Below are positions 12,084-24,798 of a stretch of DNA of 64,000 nucleotides, one piece after another (the first letter of the stretch is position 1; every line of letters begins with the position of its first letter). The position numbers were made by a program, and so were the translations under genes. The DNA lies in the NCBI GenBank assembly GCA_023374045.1, contig CM041778.1, positions 284,185,533 to 284,249,532 on the forward strand, read 5' to 3'. Source of the DNA: Limonium bicolor. Lineage: Eukaryota > Streptophyta > Magnoliopsida > Caryophyllales > Plumbaginaceae. The notes below the pieces were generated by a model that did not search any database, had not been told where the DNA came from, and worked only from the letters and a program-made list of their open reading frames with translations.

Positions 12084-15000
12084 TTAAGTTATTCTAGTTA
12101 TACTTTAACACCATTTTTTAGCTTATTTTCGGTTCTTTACTCCAAGGAAGTTCTTCTAATTCATCCCATTGATCTAGATCAACATCAAGCATCACTCAAG
12201 CTAGGAATTTCGTGGCTAATCAAAGGAAACACTTAAGAAAGGTTCTTGAAGGCTTAAGGTAAGAAAAATGCCTTAAAACCTCATTTTCTTCCAAGACAAG
12301 TTCATGGACGAAATTGTCTTGTTTTCTTCTCTCCATTAACTTCAATTTCTCCATGTTTGACAAGGTATTCACCCCTACTCATTCAAGGCGTGAGCCTACA
12401 ACAAATTCCCTAAGTTAAATCTTTGATTTTTAAGGTTTACAAGAGTTATTTCTAAGTTATAAGCTTAGATCTCTTCAAGAGCTAATTGATTTCTCTTCTC
12501 CTTGTCAAGGCCGAGAATACATTGTTCTTGAACTCCATTTTGAGTCATCAAGGTAAATTCTAATCTTTTATATAAATTATATACATAATACCTTAGTAAA
12601 TTCCTTAAGGTTTATTTGGGAACTCAAGGTTTGAGTTGAGGTATCCTTGTTCTAATATTCAAGGCACCTACTAAGGAGTGTAGATCAAGGTTGTGTGGCC
12701 AAAGATCCAAGGAGAACCAAGAGGAAATCAATTAAGAGAGTAAGTAATTTACTCAAGCAAATATATGTAGATCTATGGTTTAAACTATGTTTTATAACAT
12801 TAAACCATTAATTATCATCTTATAAAATTAAATCCGAAATTAAGGAGGATTTAATTATGTGTTTTGATGAATTAAAGATGGAATTAAGGTTTAAAATTGA
12901 TTTAAGGAGTTTTAAGGTAATTAATTGGCTAAAAATTAATTGCCGAAATATAAGGATTAATTTGGTGTATTATAGCTTAATACTATGTATTAAGATGTTA
13001 TAAAATATTTGGATAAGTTAATTAGGTATTTTAATACATGAGATATTAAGTTTATAAATTTAAGGGTAAAATATGTAATTTACCAAAACTTGGTGGGCAA
13101 ATTAAATTAAAGCCGTGAGGTATATATTAGATTAGGTGAATTTTGATATAATGGAAAGTATAAACTTATATTATGAATTTTGGGTAAGTTGAAAATAATT
13201 ACTAGTGTTTAAATGACTAGTTTAAAAAGTTATGTGGTAAAAATATAATTTTTAGAAGTTATGGGAATATATAGTAAATAACCGAAAGTATTATGTGTCA
13301 TTGACATAATAATGATATAATATAAGGTAGGAATTGATATTATGAATTTTGGGTGAATTAAATAGGTGTTTAGAAGTTAAAATAACAATTTATAAAGTTT
13401 TGGGCTATTATGTAATTTATAAAAGTTATTATAAAAATTTGGAGATTAATATGGGGCGAATCCATAATTAAGAGAATTATAAAGTTCACTTCCGAAATTT
13501 TGAGGAATTAAATATTTAAACTATAGTTTATAAGTTATTAAGTAACTATTATAAAGTTTTGGGGTGAAAATGTAAATAAAGGGAAGTTTATGTCAAAGCC
13601 GAATTGTTTGGGGTTAGATTTGTAATTTAAGAAATTATATATATTATATTCGGCAATTAAAGAGAATTAAAATTAAACTATAGTTTTATAAGCATGTGTA
13701 AGGTACTAGATTTTGAGGTTCATTGTAATTATGGGAAAGACTATATTAAAGTCGAAAGTTTTGAGGGTACGCTTGTGATTTTCGAAATTTATTTTTCAAA
13801 GGTTTATCCCAAATTTAATGGTGGTTTGTAATATAATAAAGAATTAAACTATATAATCATGAATTAGTTTCAATGTAAAGTTTATGAATTATTATGATTG
13901 TTTGTAAATAACCGAAATATAAGTGTAGAATTTAGATTTAAATAAATATAGGTCCTATGTGGATATTTGGAGGAATTAGAAAAAAGAATTTTTTTATTTA
14001 TGGGATTATGGAATTAAAACTATGGCTTATATAGTTATAAGGAATTTAAAGGTAATCAATAAATATCATTTATGGTTAAAAAGGGGAATAATAAAAACTA
14101 TAAGAATATTATGCCCATGAATGGCATATAACTATAGTTGAGAAAATATAAAGTTATTATGTCTTCTAGACAATTAAAAACGTGTAACATAAATAGTACA
14201 TGGATAAATATATACATATGTGTACATTAAAGGATTTATAAATAAATCAAGAAGAAATAACAAAATAAGTTATACATTAAATCATAAGTAATTAAAAGAA
14301 ATTACCACACAATATGAGTTAATGATTAAGACTATATGATTTGGAAATATATATAAACACCTTAATTATTAATAAGGTTAAGAAGTTAATGAAAACTACT
14401 TAGGCATAAAGGAATAAACCTCACATGGAATAACGAATACAAATCATTTCCAGAATCCAATAAAATTATTATCAGAGAGTAACATAAATTAACACTCTCA
14501 GTTAATCCTAATCTAGGACTATACTTGACCAGACGTTGACCAGGGTATAATCAACTGCAATCTACGGTGAACGGTATGGGATTCTTGCAACCTGTTTGCT
14601 ACCGGATTACACCGGCTTGTGTGCTATCTGTTGTTTGAAATAACGACCAAGATAATTAATGTAAAATGTTGTATTACTCTTGTGCACTGTTGAGTTATTG
14701 TATGTACGTGTTGATGCTAACTGTATCATGTATGTCCCACGCATACAACACTACATTACCAGTGGATTAAATACCTGCGCTTTAATATACCGAGAACTTG
14801 TACTCAAGTTTCTCACTAACTTCACTTTACAACAAACGTCGCTATCCTAAACGTGATAACCGACATTACACATTGTGTCTTTGCTTAACATCCTTGGTTG
14901 ACACTTAACAATTCTATACTACAAGAACGAGGAGCCCAGTTGGATCTGGCCATGCATGCTACAGGAGTTGTACCTGTCTCAGGTCGTCTCCTATTCAATT

Positions 15001-15787
15001 TACGTCGCGACGGGAGTTTTGGGTGCACTCTATGTCCACTCACCGACTGCGTACCGAAACAGTTCAAGTTGGGAGGAAGACTTTATTTCTCTCGAGGGTT
15101 CGATACCCACCTCTTTTAAGTACAGGAGTTAACTACGTTATCTTCTGAGGGACTCATTACCCACCTCTTTTAACAAGGTCACTATACCTTCTCTATATTG
15201 ACATACTCTTATACACCTGTCAGTCCCATTGTGTGGACTCGACTATCATCACATGATTACAGTTCATCTAACTCGACCTTCTGAAGTCTTGTTCTATGTG
15301 ACATTGTTGTCCTTGTATGGGTACTTGTTATTATTATGTTATTCTTGTTTACAGCTTTACAAAAAAATAGACTGCATGTATTCGACAAAGTAGTTGGTGT
15401 GGCCCAGTAGCCGATGGGCTGCACGTTTTCTATACCAACATTGTCTGCTGAGCCCCTTTGGGGGCACCCCCATTTTTCAGGTACCTGAAGTTGAAGAATT
15501 TACCACACCGAGTGTAGGTGGGGTAGCTCAAGCTATGGGAGTTTATTACTAAGTTATTTGTTTTACTTAATTATTGTACCTTTGAGTTTGATTCCTAGTA
15601 TCTCGGATTGTATTCATATTCGGACCGTGACTTTTGAGATTTGTATTTGGAGTTAGCCTTGTTAGTCACAAGGGTGACTAACGGCATTGTAATACCGCCC
15701 AGTTATTGTAATTTATTCCGCTGCAGTTTAAGTTTATTTGGGAGCGATCGTCGTTCAGGTTATTAGATTTCGAGTTGGGGTGTTACA
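12084..15787 (+). repeat. right part of LTR D, inserted in element H
   Basis: It ends in TTGGGGTGTTACA at 15787, immediately followed by RNase H coding sequence of element H, so it is the outer 3' LTR or a solo LTR. The left end was cut by insertion of element C, so the usual TGAAATACCCC start is missing; against the 5.0-kb E LTR perhaps 1.2 kb is absent. The conserved LTR block is at 14570-14630 (ACCGGATTACACCGGCTTG) and the hairpin AGCCCCTTTGGGGGC at 15451-15465. About 12780-14350 is AT-rich and repetitive, with recurring ACTATAGTTTATAA and ACCGAA words. The frame 15738-16370 begins in this LTR and reads into pol by chance. Confidence 0.75.
12780..14350. repeat. AT-rich diverged repeat region in LTR D
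   Basis: Short words such as TAAACTATAGTTTATAA, AACCGAAA and GAATTTTGGGT recur many times at irregular intervals. The composition parallels 18400-20300 and 57750-59600 of the E-type LTRs read on the other strand. No coding potential is visible. Confidence 0.55.
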
Positions 15788-17015
15788 CTTGTTCACTCAG
15801 AAGGAGTTGAACTTGAGGCAGAGGAGGTGGCTGGAATTGTTGCACGACTACGATTTAGAGATCCTCTACCATCCTGGTAGAGCGAATGTGGTTGCTGATG
15901 CGCTCAGTAGGAGGGATCCGTCTGGAGTTGTGTGTGCTTTGTCTGGTGTGCAGAGGTCTGCTCTCGAGTTGCAGCGTATGGGTATCTGGGTCGTCCATCC
16001 AGAGAGGTTTGGGATGTTGGCAGCATTGCAGATTCAGCCTACCTTGATCGACCGGATTAAGCCCAGTCAGGAGCTCGACGCCGAGTTGTGTAAGATCAAA
16101 GAGGGGTTATCTGCTCGCCAGGAGTCTGAGTTTTGGGTTTCAGAGGATGGTTGTCTGAGATTCAGAGACCGTGTTTGTGTGCCTGCAGACGCCGATCTGA
16201 GGCAAGAGATTATGCAGGAGGCTCATGGAGCCCCGTACTCAGTACACCCAGGAGGTGTGAAGATGTACCGGGACCTTCAAGAGACATTCTGGTGGAGCAA
16301 TATGAAGAGGGACATTTCTGACTTTGTATCCAGATGTCGGACCTGTCAGCAGGTCAAAGCCGAGCATTAGAGACCAGCTGGGTTGCTTCAGCCTCTACCC
16401 GTTCCAGAGTGGAAGTGGGAGAGCGTGGGCATGGACTTCGTCATGGGACTGCCTAAGACTCTGAGAGGGTTCTTGCCGGTCAGGAAGACCTTCAGCTTGC
16501 ATCCCCTGGCGCAGTTGTATCTGGATGAGATAGTGCATTTGCATGGAGTTCCAGCTTCGATTGTGTCTGACAGAGAGACCCATGCTTCGTATCCCAATTT
16601 TGGCAGAGTTTGCATCAGGCTTTGGGGACGAAGTTGTCTTTCAGCTCAGCTTATCACCCGCACTCAGATGGACAGACAGAGAGGACGAATCTGGTTCTAG
16701 AGGACATGCTTAGAGCATGTGTGCTTGACTTTGGAGGCAGTTGGGATCAGCACACGTGGCGTTGATCGAGTTTGCATATAATAATAGCTTCCAGTCTAGC
16801 ATCGGGATGGCCCCGTTTGAGGCTCTGTATGGCAGGAGATGCAGATCACCCATCTGTTGGGATGATCTGAAGGAGAGAGCGGTCGTTGGTACGAACTTCG
16901 TTGAAGATGCTGTGAGTAAGATTCAGTCCATCCGAGAGCGTCTGCTTGTGGCTCAGAGTCGTCAGAAGAGTTACGCCGATCAGAGGAGACGACCTCTAGA
17001 GTTTGAGGTAGGTGA
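15788..17015 (+). pseudogene. element H pol fragment: RNase H tail and integrase (broken)
   Basis: The sequence starts inside pol because LTR D replaced its upstream neighbour. In order: the RNase H end ([26 protein letters not shown]); the integrase zinc finger with HEAH-type and CRTCQQVK cysteines (about 16210-16350); and the integrase core. Breaks: an in-frame TAG at 16368-16370 where related elements have a sense codon; only 45 codons separate the first two catalytic Asp codons (16434 and 16569) against 61 in element F, so about 48 bp is missing in frame; the second Asp motif reads SDRE; and a net frameshift lies before QTERT (Glu codon 16679-16681). Two further frames cover the rest to GDHV at 17020. 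This is a degenerate chromovirus integrase, split by element G. Confidence 0.9.
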
Positions 17016-17020
17016 CCACG

Positions 17021-20000
17021 TGTAACACCCCTCTCCATAAACACGTAATAATCCCTCACGTAGCAATAAATAAAACGTATTACAACGGAAGATAAATCAC
17101 AACATTAATACTCACTCGGGTGTCACCTGCCATTACTCGCCCATGCGAGTAACGAAGCATAACTATATCCAACAACCAAAATAAATAACACTACTAACCG
17201 CTGTGATAACGAGATAACTCCTATACATCATACTAAGTCCATAAACCATAAACGTTGACAAGTGAGCGTCTACCCAATCCCGAATATACATAACCGCACC
17301 ATAATACAAACCACAGTCTAACATCATTATACAAATAAACTCCACGTGCAGTAATTAAAGTAAACCCTAACTACCCTGTTCCCACACTTCGGCTTCGACA
17401 ATGATAAACAACCTGCACAATGAGTGTAGTCTCAGCGATAAACGCTGAGTATGCCGGGCCTGGACCCTATTGGTCACTTAGTCATTTTAACCATCTTATT
17501 ATTAGATTGGTTTCATGCTTACCATTTTATAGATATAATTAATACTGTACCAACATGCTTAAATACATAACCATCCATCCAATCCAACATTCATAAATAC
17601 ATAACCATCCATCCAATCCAAACATTCATTAAATATCACAAACAACAGTTGTAAAAACGAACGTATCGAAGTATAGTACTGTATAAACGCCGTAGCGAAC
17701 GTCTTCCTTAGTTAATTTAATTTGGCCTTCAAGGCCCCATCCATCCAAACCATGTTTAATTAATACCAGTTGGGCGTCATGTTGGGACAACCCGATAACC
17801 TCACCAATGGACAGTAGTCCTCCCGTACACACAAAGGTGCTCATTTCGCCAGAGGTCCGGAGGCCCCTGACTATTCACTTTGCCTCGTAATGCGTCCATA
17901 AAAAGGTCGTAGCCACCTGACCCACGATCCAAATAGGGCTCGTTGGGTAAATACCTAGAGCGGAACCCGATCGGGTACCCCTCAGTGATCACAATGCGCA
18001 ACCAAGTAGTTCGTAAACTACCGGGATTCCTCTCCTCAACTCATACCAACTCTCTCATGTTTAAGATAACTCTTAGTTTTATGGAGAATACAATTTATTA
18101 ATTAGCTGCCCAATGGGTCTCACGCATACCTAGAAGTAATCTAGGTTATATTCATGTTCGAGATCCATGCTCTAGAGACCGATAATGTCGTGACTCGCAC
18201 CTAAGTGTTTTACTTAGGTTACCATATGACTAACTAAATCTGGTATTTCCGAATAACAAGTAACCCCGACAGTTCATCCCCGGATTTCTACAGTTAATTG
18301 TTACGGGTTTCTCTAAACCAGTCGGCTTTGTTCGTAGGTCGTAATATTTCGACTGTTGAGTTAAATTCATTAAATTCCTTTAATCTTATCCATCCTCGAA
18401 CTTAGGTATATAACCTATTGTTGCATGAATACATGCATGATTTATTATATAGTATTATTTTCCCACCATCCATTAAATACATTGTATTATATAATCCATT
18501 AATCCTTTAATAAACTACATTTGAATTCAAAAACTTATAACTTATAGTTTGTAAACTATATTCATGTAATAACCTCCACCATTATATTATATGGTTTCCA
18601 ACCATAATATATATCCATCCTTATATACATTGTTCTTGCATATGTATATATTTACCAATATACGTAAGTTTCATGAGTTGTAAAACTCTTACTTATATGT
18701 TTTTATAACAAATTTACATTTTATATGAGATTATAATTCCCATTAATTGTATTACATTATACAACTTATATTAAGATCCTTATCCTAATATTATGTAACA
18801 TTTTATGTTGTATATAAACAACTCTTAAGGTTTATTCAATATATACCTTAGTTTGTCACATTATTTAATGTGAATATCCTTGCTAATATTAATTCCATCC
18901 AAATCCCATTAATACCTTATAATTGTTATAACATTTATAACATTGTAGACCATAGTCTAAAATTCATTTTCCAACCTTAAATAATTCGGTACAGCACTAT
19001 ACTTCCCTTTAATTTCATTTTAACCCCATAACATTATGTAATGTTATACCATATACTAATATCATATATTATGATATTTTTATTTCTTTTATCTTATAAC
19101 CTATAGTTTTATACAAAACTATTTTTAATGCCGCATAGGCATCCATATTAAAACCTTATTCTTTTCCATAACCCATAGTTTTCTTTATTTACAAAATCAC
19201 CCCATAATTTATACCATGTTATATATACCATATAATATAACATTTTTAACTTATAAAAAGGTATAACCTATAGTTATTTTAATTAAAATAACCGAACAGA
19301 CCATGTCTGTTTTAAATTTATTTTCCAGCCCCATTAACTTTCAAAATTTACAATTTGACCACATATACAATGTTATGTTATATATATCATATATTATAAC
19401 ATTTTAAACCTTAATATAAATATAACCTATGGTTATATATATATTTAATTTCCGAACAGACCCTATAATCTGTTCTAAATTATTTTTCAACCCACCAACT
19501 TTCTATAATTACACTTTGCCCCAATTTATAACATATAGTTTTATAATATCATTAAAACTATGTATTATACATATATCTAAGTAAAATACCTTATATTATT
19601 CCAAAAATCACCAAATTCCACCCAAGGGTTATAATTACCATTACTAACCCATATACTCTCGGTATTTACATTTCCACCCCACTTATTTATCCAAAGTGTA
19701 ACAATGACATAATAACTATATATTATACATATATAGTTTATTTTAATTCCAAAATCAACCCAATAAATTCCTAAAAATTCCTAATAGCCCATGGGTGTTT
19801 ATAATACCATTTTACACCCTTAAGTTTCGGTAATAACATATATACCCCATATGTTATAAAAATGTTACAATTGAATACTTATCTTATTATAAAACCTTAA
19901 ATAAGTTATTTAACTTATCTAATTTGGTCAAAGCCTACCATATGGTCAAGGTTGACCTCCTTAATATTGTCTTGACCATCAATTCCCATAAATTATGATT

Positions 20001-22049
20001 TGTACCCATATTCTCCAGAAATTACCATTTAACCCCAAAACTTTATAAAATCTTATAATTTTTATTTTAAATCCTTTTAACCTCTAATTTTTGGCTTTAT
20101 TAATATATAGCCCCCAAATTTAATTTAATTACAATCTAAACCCCTATAGTTTTCGGCCATATTTATTTATTACCTAAACTTAATTAAAAACTTAAAAATA
20201 CATAAATAAAATGGCTTAAAGTACATGGCCTTATTACAAACATTAGCTTATAAAATAAATTACACATAAATGCCCAAAAATGCATTAAACTCTCGGCCTC
20301 TCCCACAGGTTCTCCATATTTACCAATTTTCCACATAATGTCTTAAATTTGACAATTATGTTAATTAAGTACTTAGATAAATTTACTAACTCATTCCTTA
20401 ACCACCTAAAGTCAAAATATGATCTTTTATACCATGTTCACTCATGGCAATTATATATACATATGTTTAAACTCATATTAATATACCAAGTGAAGGTTTA
20501 AGTGATTTATACCTTATTTTAGCCAAGATAAGGCCTTGTTTGGCCACGGAAAGCTTGGAAGAATTTTTCCACAGCTTCATTTACATGTTTTCATACAGCA
20601 ATTAAGGCATGATTAAACTCCAAACAAGAGCTAACCATAAGAAGTGTTTTAATGTATAATTTCAAGGTTAAATTTACCTTAGAATACAAAGGCAACCAAG
20701 GCTGTTCTTCTGCCTGTTTTTACAGAATAGAAAGAGCATCAAAAGAGCTACTAAAGCAAGTCTTAAAACCGTAGCAACTCAGTATAGAAGATGGCTAATT
20801 TTCACCTTGATTAAGATGCCAAAAATGGTGTTTTTGGCATGGATTTGGCTATTCCTTGAAGCTCTTGATATACCAACTGAACAAGCATGTAAAGAAGAAG
20901 TTAATAAGCCTAAGGAACCAAGGTTTACAACCGGTAATGAAGGGAATGAAGAGATATACGCTTAAAGCACATTTTTACCTTAATAGATCAAGATTAGAAC
21001 TTCCCTCCTTCTTCCCTTGTTACAGCCGAGAATCACCCTCATTTTAACCTCCAAAACACACTAGATTCATGGATGGAAATGGCTGATGTTTAGATCCATG
21101 GAAAGAGGAAAGAAAAGTGAAGAGAATGAACCTAAAATTGCTTAATAAGCTTACCTAGATCAATTTGTGTTCTCCTCAGAGTTTGGTGTGTTCTTACCGT
21201 CAAGGAGGAGCAAAAGAGAGAATGGAGGCAGTTCTCACGGCAGGGAAGGAATTAATGAGAGGAAAGAGAAAGAATTATGCTTATAAGGTAAAGTTTGGTT
21301 ACTTTATTGAATAGTCTTAGATGACTCATTGGTAGATATTTTAGGTTGCTTAATGGATGGGTATGACAGCATAAAGAGGTAGCAATGGATGGCTAAGTCA
21401 AAGGATGACATTTGACCATGGTTTAAGTTACGTAATTAAATGTTATTTTGGGTACTATTCACCCAAAATCACCCATTTTGATTTTATTTTTAAACTATGA
21501 TTTAGACTTTATAATATAGTCTATAATGTCCCATTAATGTTATAAAGAATGTAATATAGTCTTTAAAGTGACAAAAAGTCAATATCTTATAGCTCATACA
21601 CAAAAACGTGCTTTAAGGTGTTTTAGTGCACATTTTGTGTCCTAAGGTGTTTCTGAGCTTGGTTTTCTTTGAGAACGGTTTTATTGCATTCCTTACATGA
21701 TAATTGAACTTAGGAATCCAATTTATATCAATTGGAGGTCATAAGACCTTTAAGGTTTCTTAGAGCACATTTTTTCCCTAATTGACTCTTAAGCATGTAA
21801 ATGCTTGTTCTTTGTGTTTGAGTGTTTTCCAATGATTTTAATACGTTCCTTTATGTGTTAATATTCTTAGGACAAAACTTTAGGTCCTAAGGAGTTCATT
21901 TGGGTATGTATTTACCCTAAACGGTCAAAGGGTGCAATTCTTGCTTTGTATTGACCATTGTTGTTCTCAATTGACTTTTAAGGCATGTTTATGCCTTAAT
22001 TGATTTGATTAGATGTTTAATCCATGTTTAATTAGTTTGGGGTATTTCA
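17021..22049 (-). repeat. 3' LTR of element G (5,029 bp)
   Basis: It runs from TGTAACACCCCTCTCC to GTTTGGGGTATTTCA and is nearly identical to 56018-61417. It lacks about 357 bp present in the partner (57230-57586); the junction here is at about 18227. From 18400 to 20300 it is extremely AT-rich, with diverged repeats containing AACCTATAGTT, TATAACATT and CCGAACAGACC. No gene is seen; the frame at 20856-21047 has no recognisable domain. Confidence 0.92.
18400..20300. repeat. AT-rich diverged tandem repeats in LTR of G
   Basis: Blocks of roughly 80-160 bases recur with TATAACCTATAGTT (19098, 19266, 19424 and nearby), short palindromes such as ATAACATTATGTAATGTTAT and the word CCGAACAGACC. The matching stretch in the other LTR is about 57750-59600. 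Confidence 0.6.
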
Positions 22050-22084
22050 ATCTACCCCCCTTAAAAAGACTTCATCCCGAAGTC
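22050..22084 (-). promoter_or_regulatory. polypurine tract and hairpin of element G
   Basis: Read on the minus strand, AAGGGGGGTAGA abuts the 3' LTR. Just upstream is GACTTC-GGGAT-GAAGTC (22084-22068). The tract is the plus-strand primer site for reverse transcription. The hairpin has counterparts in L, F and H with different paired bases. Confidence 0.85.
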
Positions 22085-22816
22085 ACTTCATTCAAATAGG
22101 TGTTTTAATAACTACCCATATAACCCATAATGTATATCTATGTGATATATCATTTACACACATCGTATTTTGCTTATACAGCACATAGCCCTCACTTTGT
22201 GGCGTTAATTCAATCATATATGGATATAGGCGATCCATCAGCACCATTATTTCCTATCAATTCTACAAACCCTGACAACCTCCCTGAGGTGTCCACAATA
22301 TACCATCCTTCCACATTCCATATCGAATGATTCATTTCGTATCTAGGCGATACCATATGTAATCAATCTACAAGGTAATATAAATATATATATCACAAGT
22401 ATCATAAGAAAGGTACTACACACATGGGTGTATACACATCATTCAAATAGGTATCTCATAAGATACATACACACAAGTGCACATCACACACAAACAGGTC
22501 AACAATGTACGCCCCGCATACCAAACAAAACCCACAAAATATCGTATGCTCCAAATATCACCAATTCACTGTATACCCCGCATACGAAACAAACAAACAA
22601 ACGAACATCGTATGCCCCGCATACCACAAACTACTGTATACACCGTACCCCACAAGTATACAACAGTCGCTCAACAAGGAGCGCTGGATACTTGGCTCTC
22701 ATAGAGTTCTCCAACTCATGGATTATCCTCATATTAGAGAGACAGGTATGACTCTATCCCTTCCGGGCTCCACAATACATAAAGGGTGAGGCACTGATCT
22801 GTTTGTGCTCTCTCCC
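22085..22816 (-). mobile_element. internal region of G next to its 3' LTR (non-coding)
   Basis: No domain is seen in any frame. The three overlapping frames at 22428-22789 read through CA-rich repeats and are not convincing genes. The region contains three copies of a small palindrome of the form GTATG-CCCCG-CATAC (22507, 22571 and 22610). The last five bases, CTCCC (22812-22816), are the left target duplication of element L. Confidence 0.75.
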
Positions 22817-23199
22817 TGTAACACCCCACCTACCACCGTACACATAACATCAATTGCAGCGGAAAATTCATCTCATCACATTACTTAATTCAATGGCGTT
22901 ACACGCCGTTAACCACCCACGTGGCTAACAAGGCTAATACATGTACATTGTATCGGTCTGATGGACTAGGTTCCCGAGCAACTACACAATACAATCCTTA
23001 TTCCGTCTCCAACATTTATTATTACATACATTCCCACTGTACCGGGTATTTACAAACTAATTCCGATAACAATTTCGGACTTACTACGCCTACAATGCTT
23101 ACGCCATTAAATGGCTACCCATGTATAAACATCTACCCCGTCCTACTCTCGAACGTCTTCCAGCTCCTTGTGCCTGAAATAGAAAAGGAGAGAAAGGGT

Positions 23200-23214
23200 G
23201 GCCCCCAAGGGGCT
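23200..23214. other. LTR hairpin CCCC-AA-GGGG, left LTR of L
   Basis: GGCCCCCAAGGGGCT lies next to CAGCACCTTTGCTGG, about 385 bases from the transcript-direction end of the LTR. The same arrangement is seen at 32836-32850 and, inverted, at 37809-37823. Confidence 0.8.
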
Positions 23215-24389
23215 CAGCACCTTTGCTGGTATGGTAATCCCGCAGCCCACATGCTACCGGGCCACGCACAACTAATTGTCGTCTTAGCATGCAGTTGATT
23301 ATATTTAAATCATGCATACAAACCATAAACACACAACACTTTGCATACACCCAACGATAGGGCTCAACATATATCCAACACATCCACACTTAACAAACCA
23401 TCCAATGATTCCTTTAACCTTAGAGTGGCTCTCCTCTAAAACGGAGCTACTTCCTTAATGAACGACACGTACCCATTAATCGGGTTATCCCTAAACGCCT
23501 CTTGTCACAAACTGGGATTCATTTCCATGATCCACACACTCCATTTCATACAACATATCTCATTTCTCACATAATAAAACATAACAACACCTTTCTTGTT
23601 TCGACATACACATGATGACATCGCATTCATTTAAAACATCCAATATATATATATATTCCATAGCATAGCAAGGGAATTTGCATAGCACCATAACATTACA
23701 TAACACCATAAAATCGGTTCTCACAAGGAACCTTCCACCATAGTTAGTATACCATGTGAGCCTAGGGATTTTTGCCAATCCCATGTTAAGCTCGTTACCA
23801 ACCTCGTTACCGTCCAGTTATATAGAACGATTAACTTATACCCAAGGTGTGTCGGATATAGTGATCCCAAGCACACCGAAATAACATCCGTATGCCCCTG
23901 TGGCCCGACGTGAGTCAGTAACTAGCTTTGGATAAGCTAAGGGAAGGTAGAAACCAAATTGGAATACCACCTATACATACACCAAGAGAGCCGAACCGGA
24001 TATGATATCGACTCCCGTCCATCACACGCGTGGCCGGAACAACCGGACTCCTCACCCCCCATTAGTACATATACACTTATAAATAAGTAGTTAGAGATCC
24101 ATTATGGAGCCTACCACATCCACACACCATACGGTATCATAACCGAGATAAGCACACAAGGGAGGTTCACACACTTGCATACAACAACAATGTCCAACTA
24201 ACTCACACATAGCCGTGGTTAGCACGTTCCCAAGGTTTGGGCCGTCAACTCCGAATACCGATCACTCATGTGTTCCTAGATTTGGTTAGCTAAGGTTTAA
24301 CACATATTTGAGGTTAAATGGTATCGGAGGCCAAATTCGCCACATAAATGAATTACTATAAACTCATTACATGTTTTAATCTTACAAGG

Positions 24390-24475
24390 TGGCAAACACT
24401 CAGTAAAACATATTGGCATACAAGCCGGTGTAATCCGGTAGGACACAGGTTGCAAGAAAACCATACCTGTCACCG
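24390..24475. other. conserved LTR block, left LTR of L
   Basis: The block contains CCGG-TGTAAT-CCGG and the spaced inverted repeat ACAGGT...ACCTGT. Near-identical copies lie at 38624-38711 (L), 36600-36690 (S, inverted), 1160-1228 (left LTR) and 14570-14630 (D, inverted), with a diverged copy near 8778-8850 (C). Function is unknown. Confidence 0.75.
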
Positions 24476-24798
24476 GAGTCCACTTTACCATGTCCACTTA
24501 TGTTCCTCGAGCAATTCTCGAACAACTGATAACATTACATGTACTTTTATTAATATCGGGGTAGCATGATTATTTAATGTCTAATGCTTATAACTTCTCC
24601 CCGCTAACTTAGTTACATAACTTAACATTTTTAACTTGTTTTACTCTCACATTCTAATACAACTTTTAACCCACTTAATTGTCATTAAAACTCACCTAAC
24701 AAGTCCTTAACAACCTCAAAACATCATTAACCATCAATCCCCATCATTACACATCATTTCCATACCTTAAACAATGTTTTTGGTCCATACAGCGCCTT

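Noticed and set aside
15738..15787. Apparent N-terminal extension of the H pol reading frame
   Set aside because: These codons lie in LTR D; the frame continues by chance across the LTR/pol junction at 15787/15788.
22428..22789. Three overlapping His/Thr/Tyr-rich ORFs
   Set aside because: Low-complexity CA-rich DNA keeps all three frames open. No conserved protein feature is visible.
22921..23298. 125-codon ORF in the LTR of L
   Set aside because: The equivalent stretch at 32580-32994 is broken by one-base changes, and the sequence is LTR with a known hairpin, so coding is not supported.
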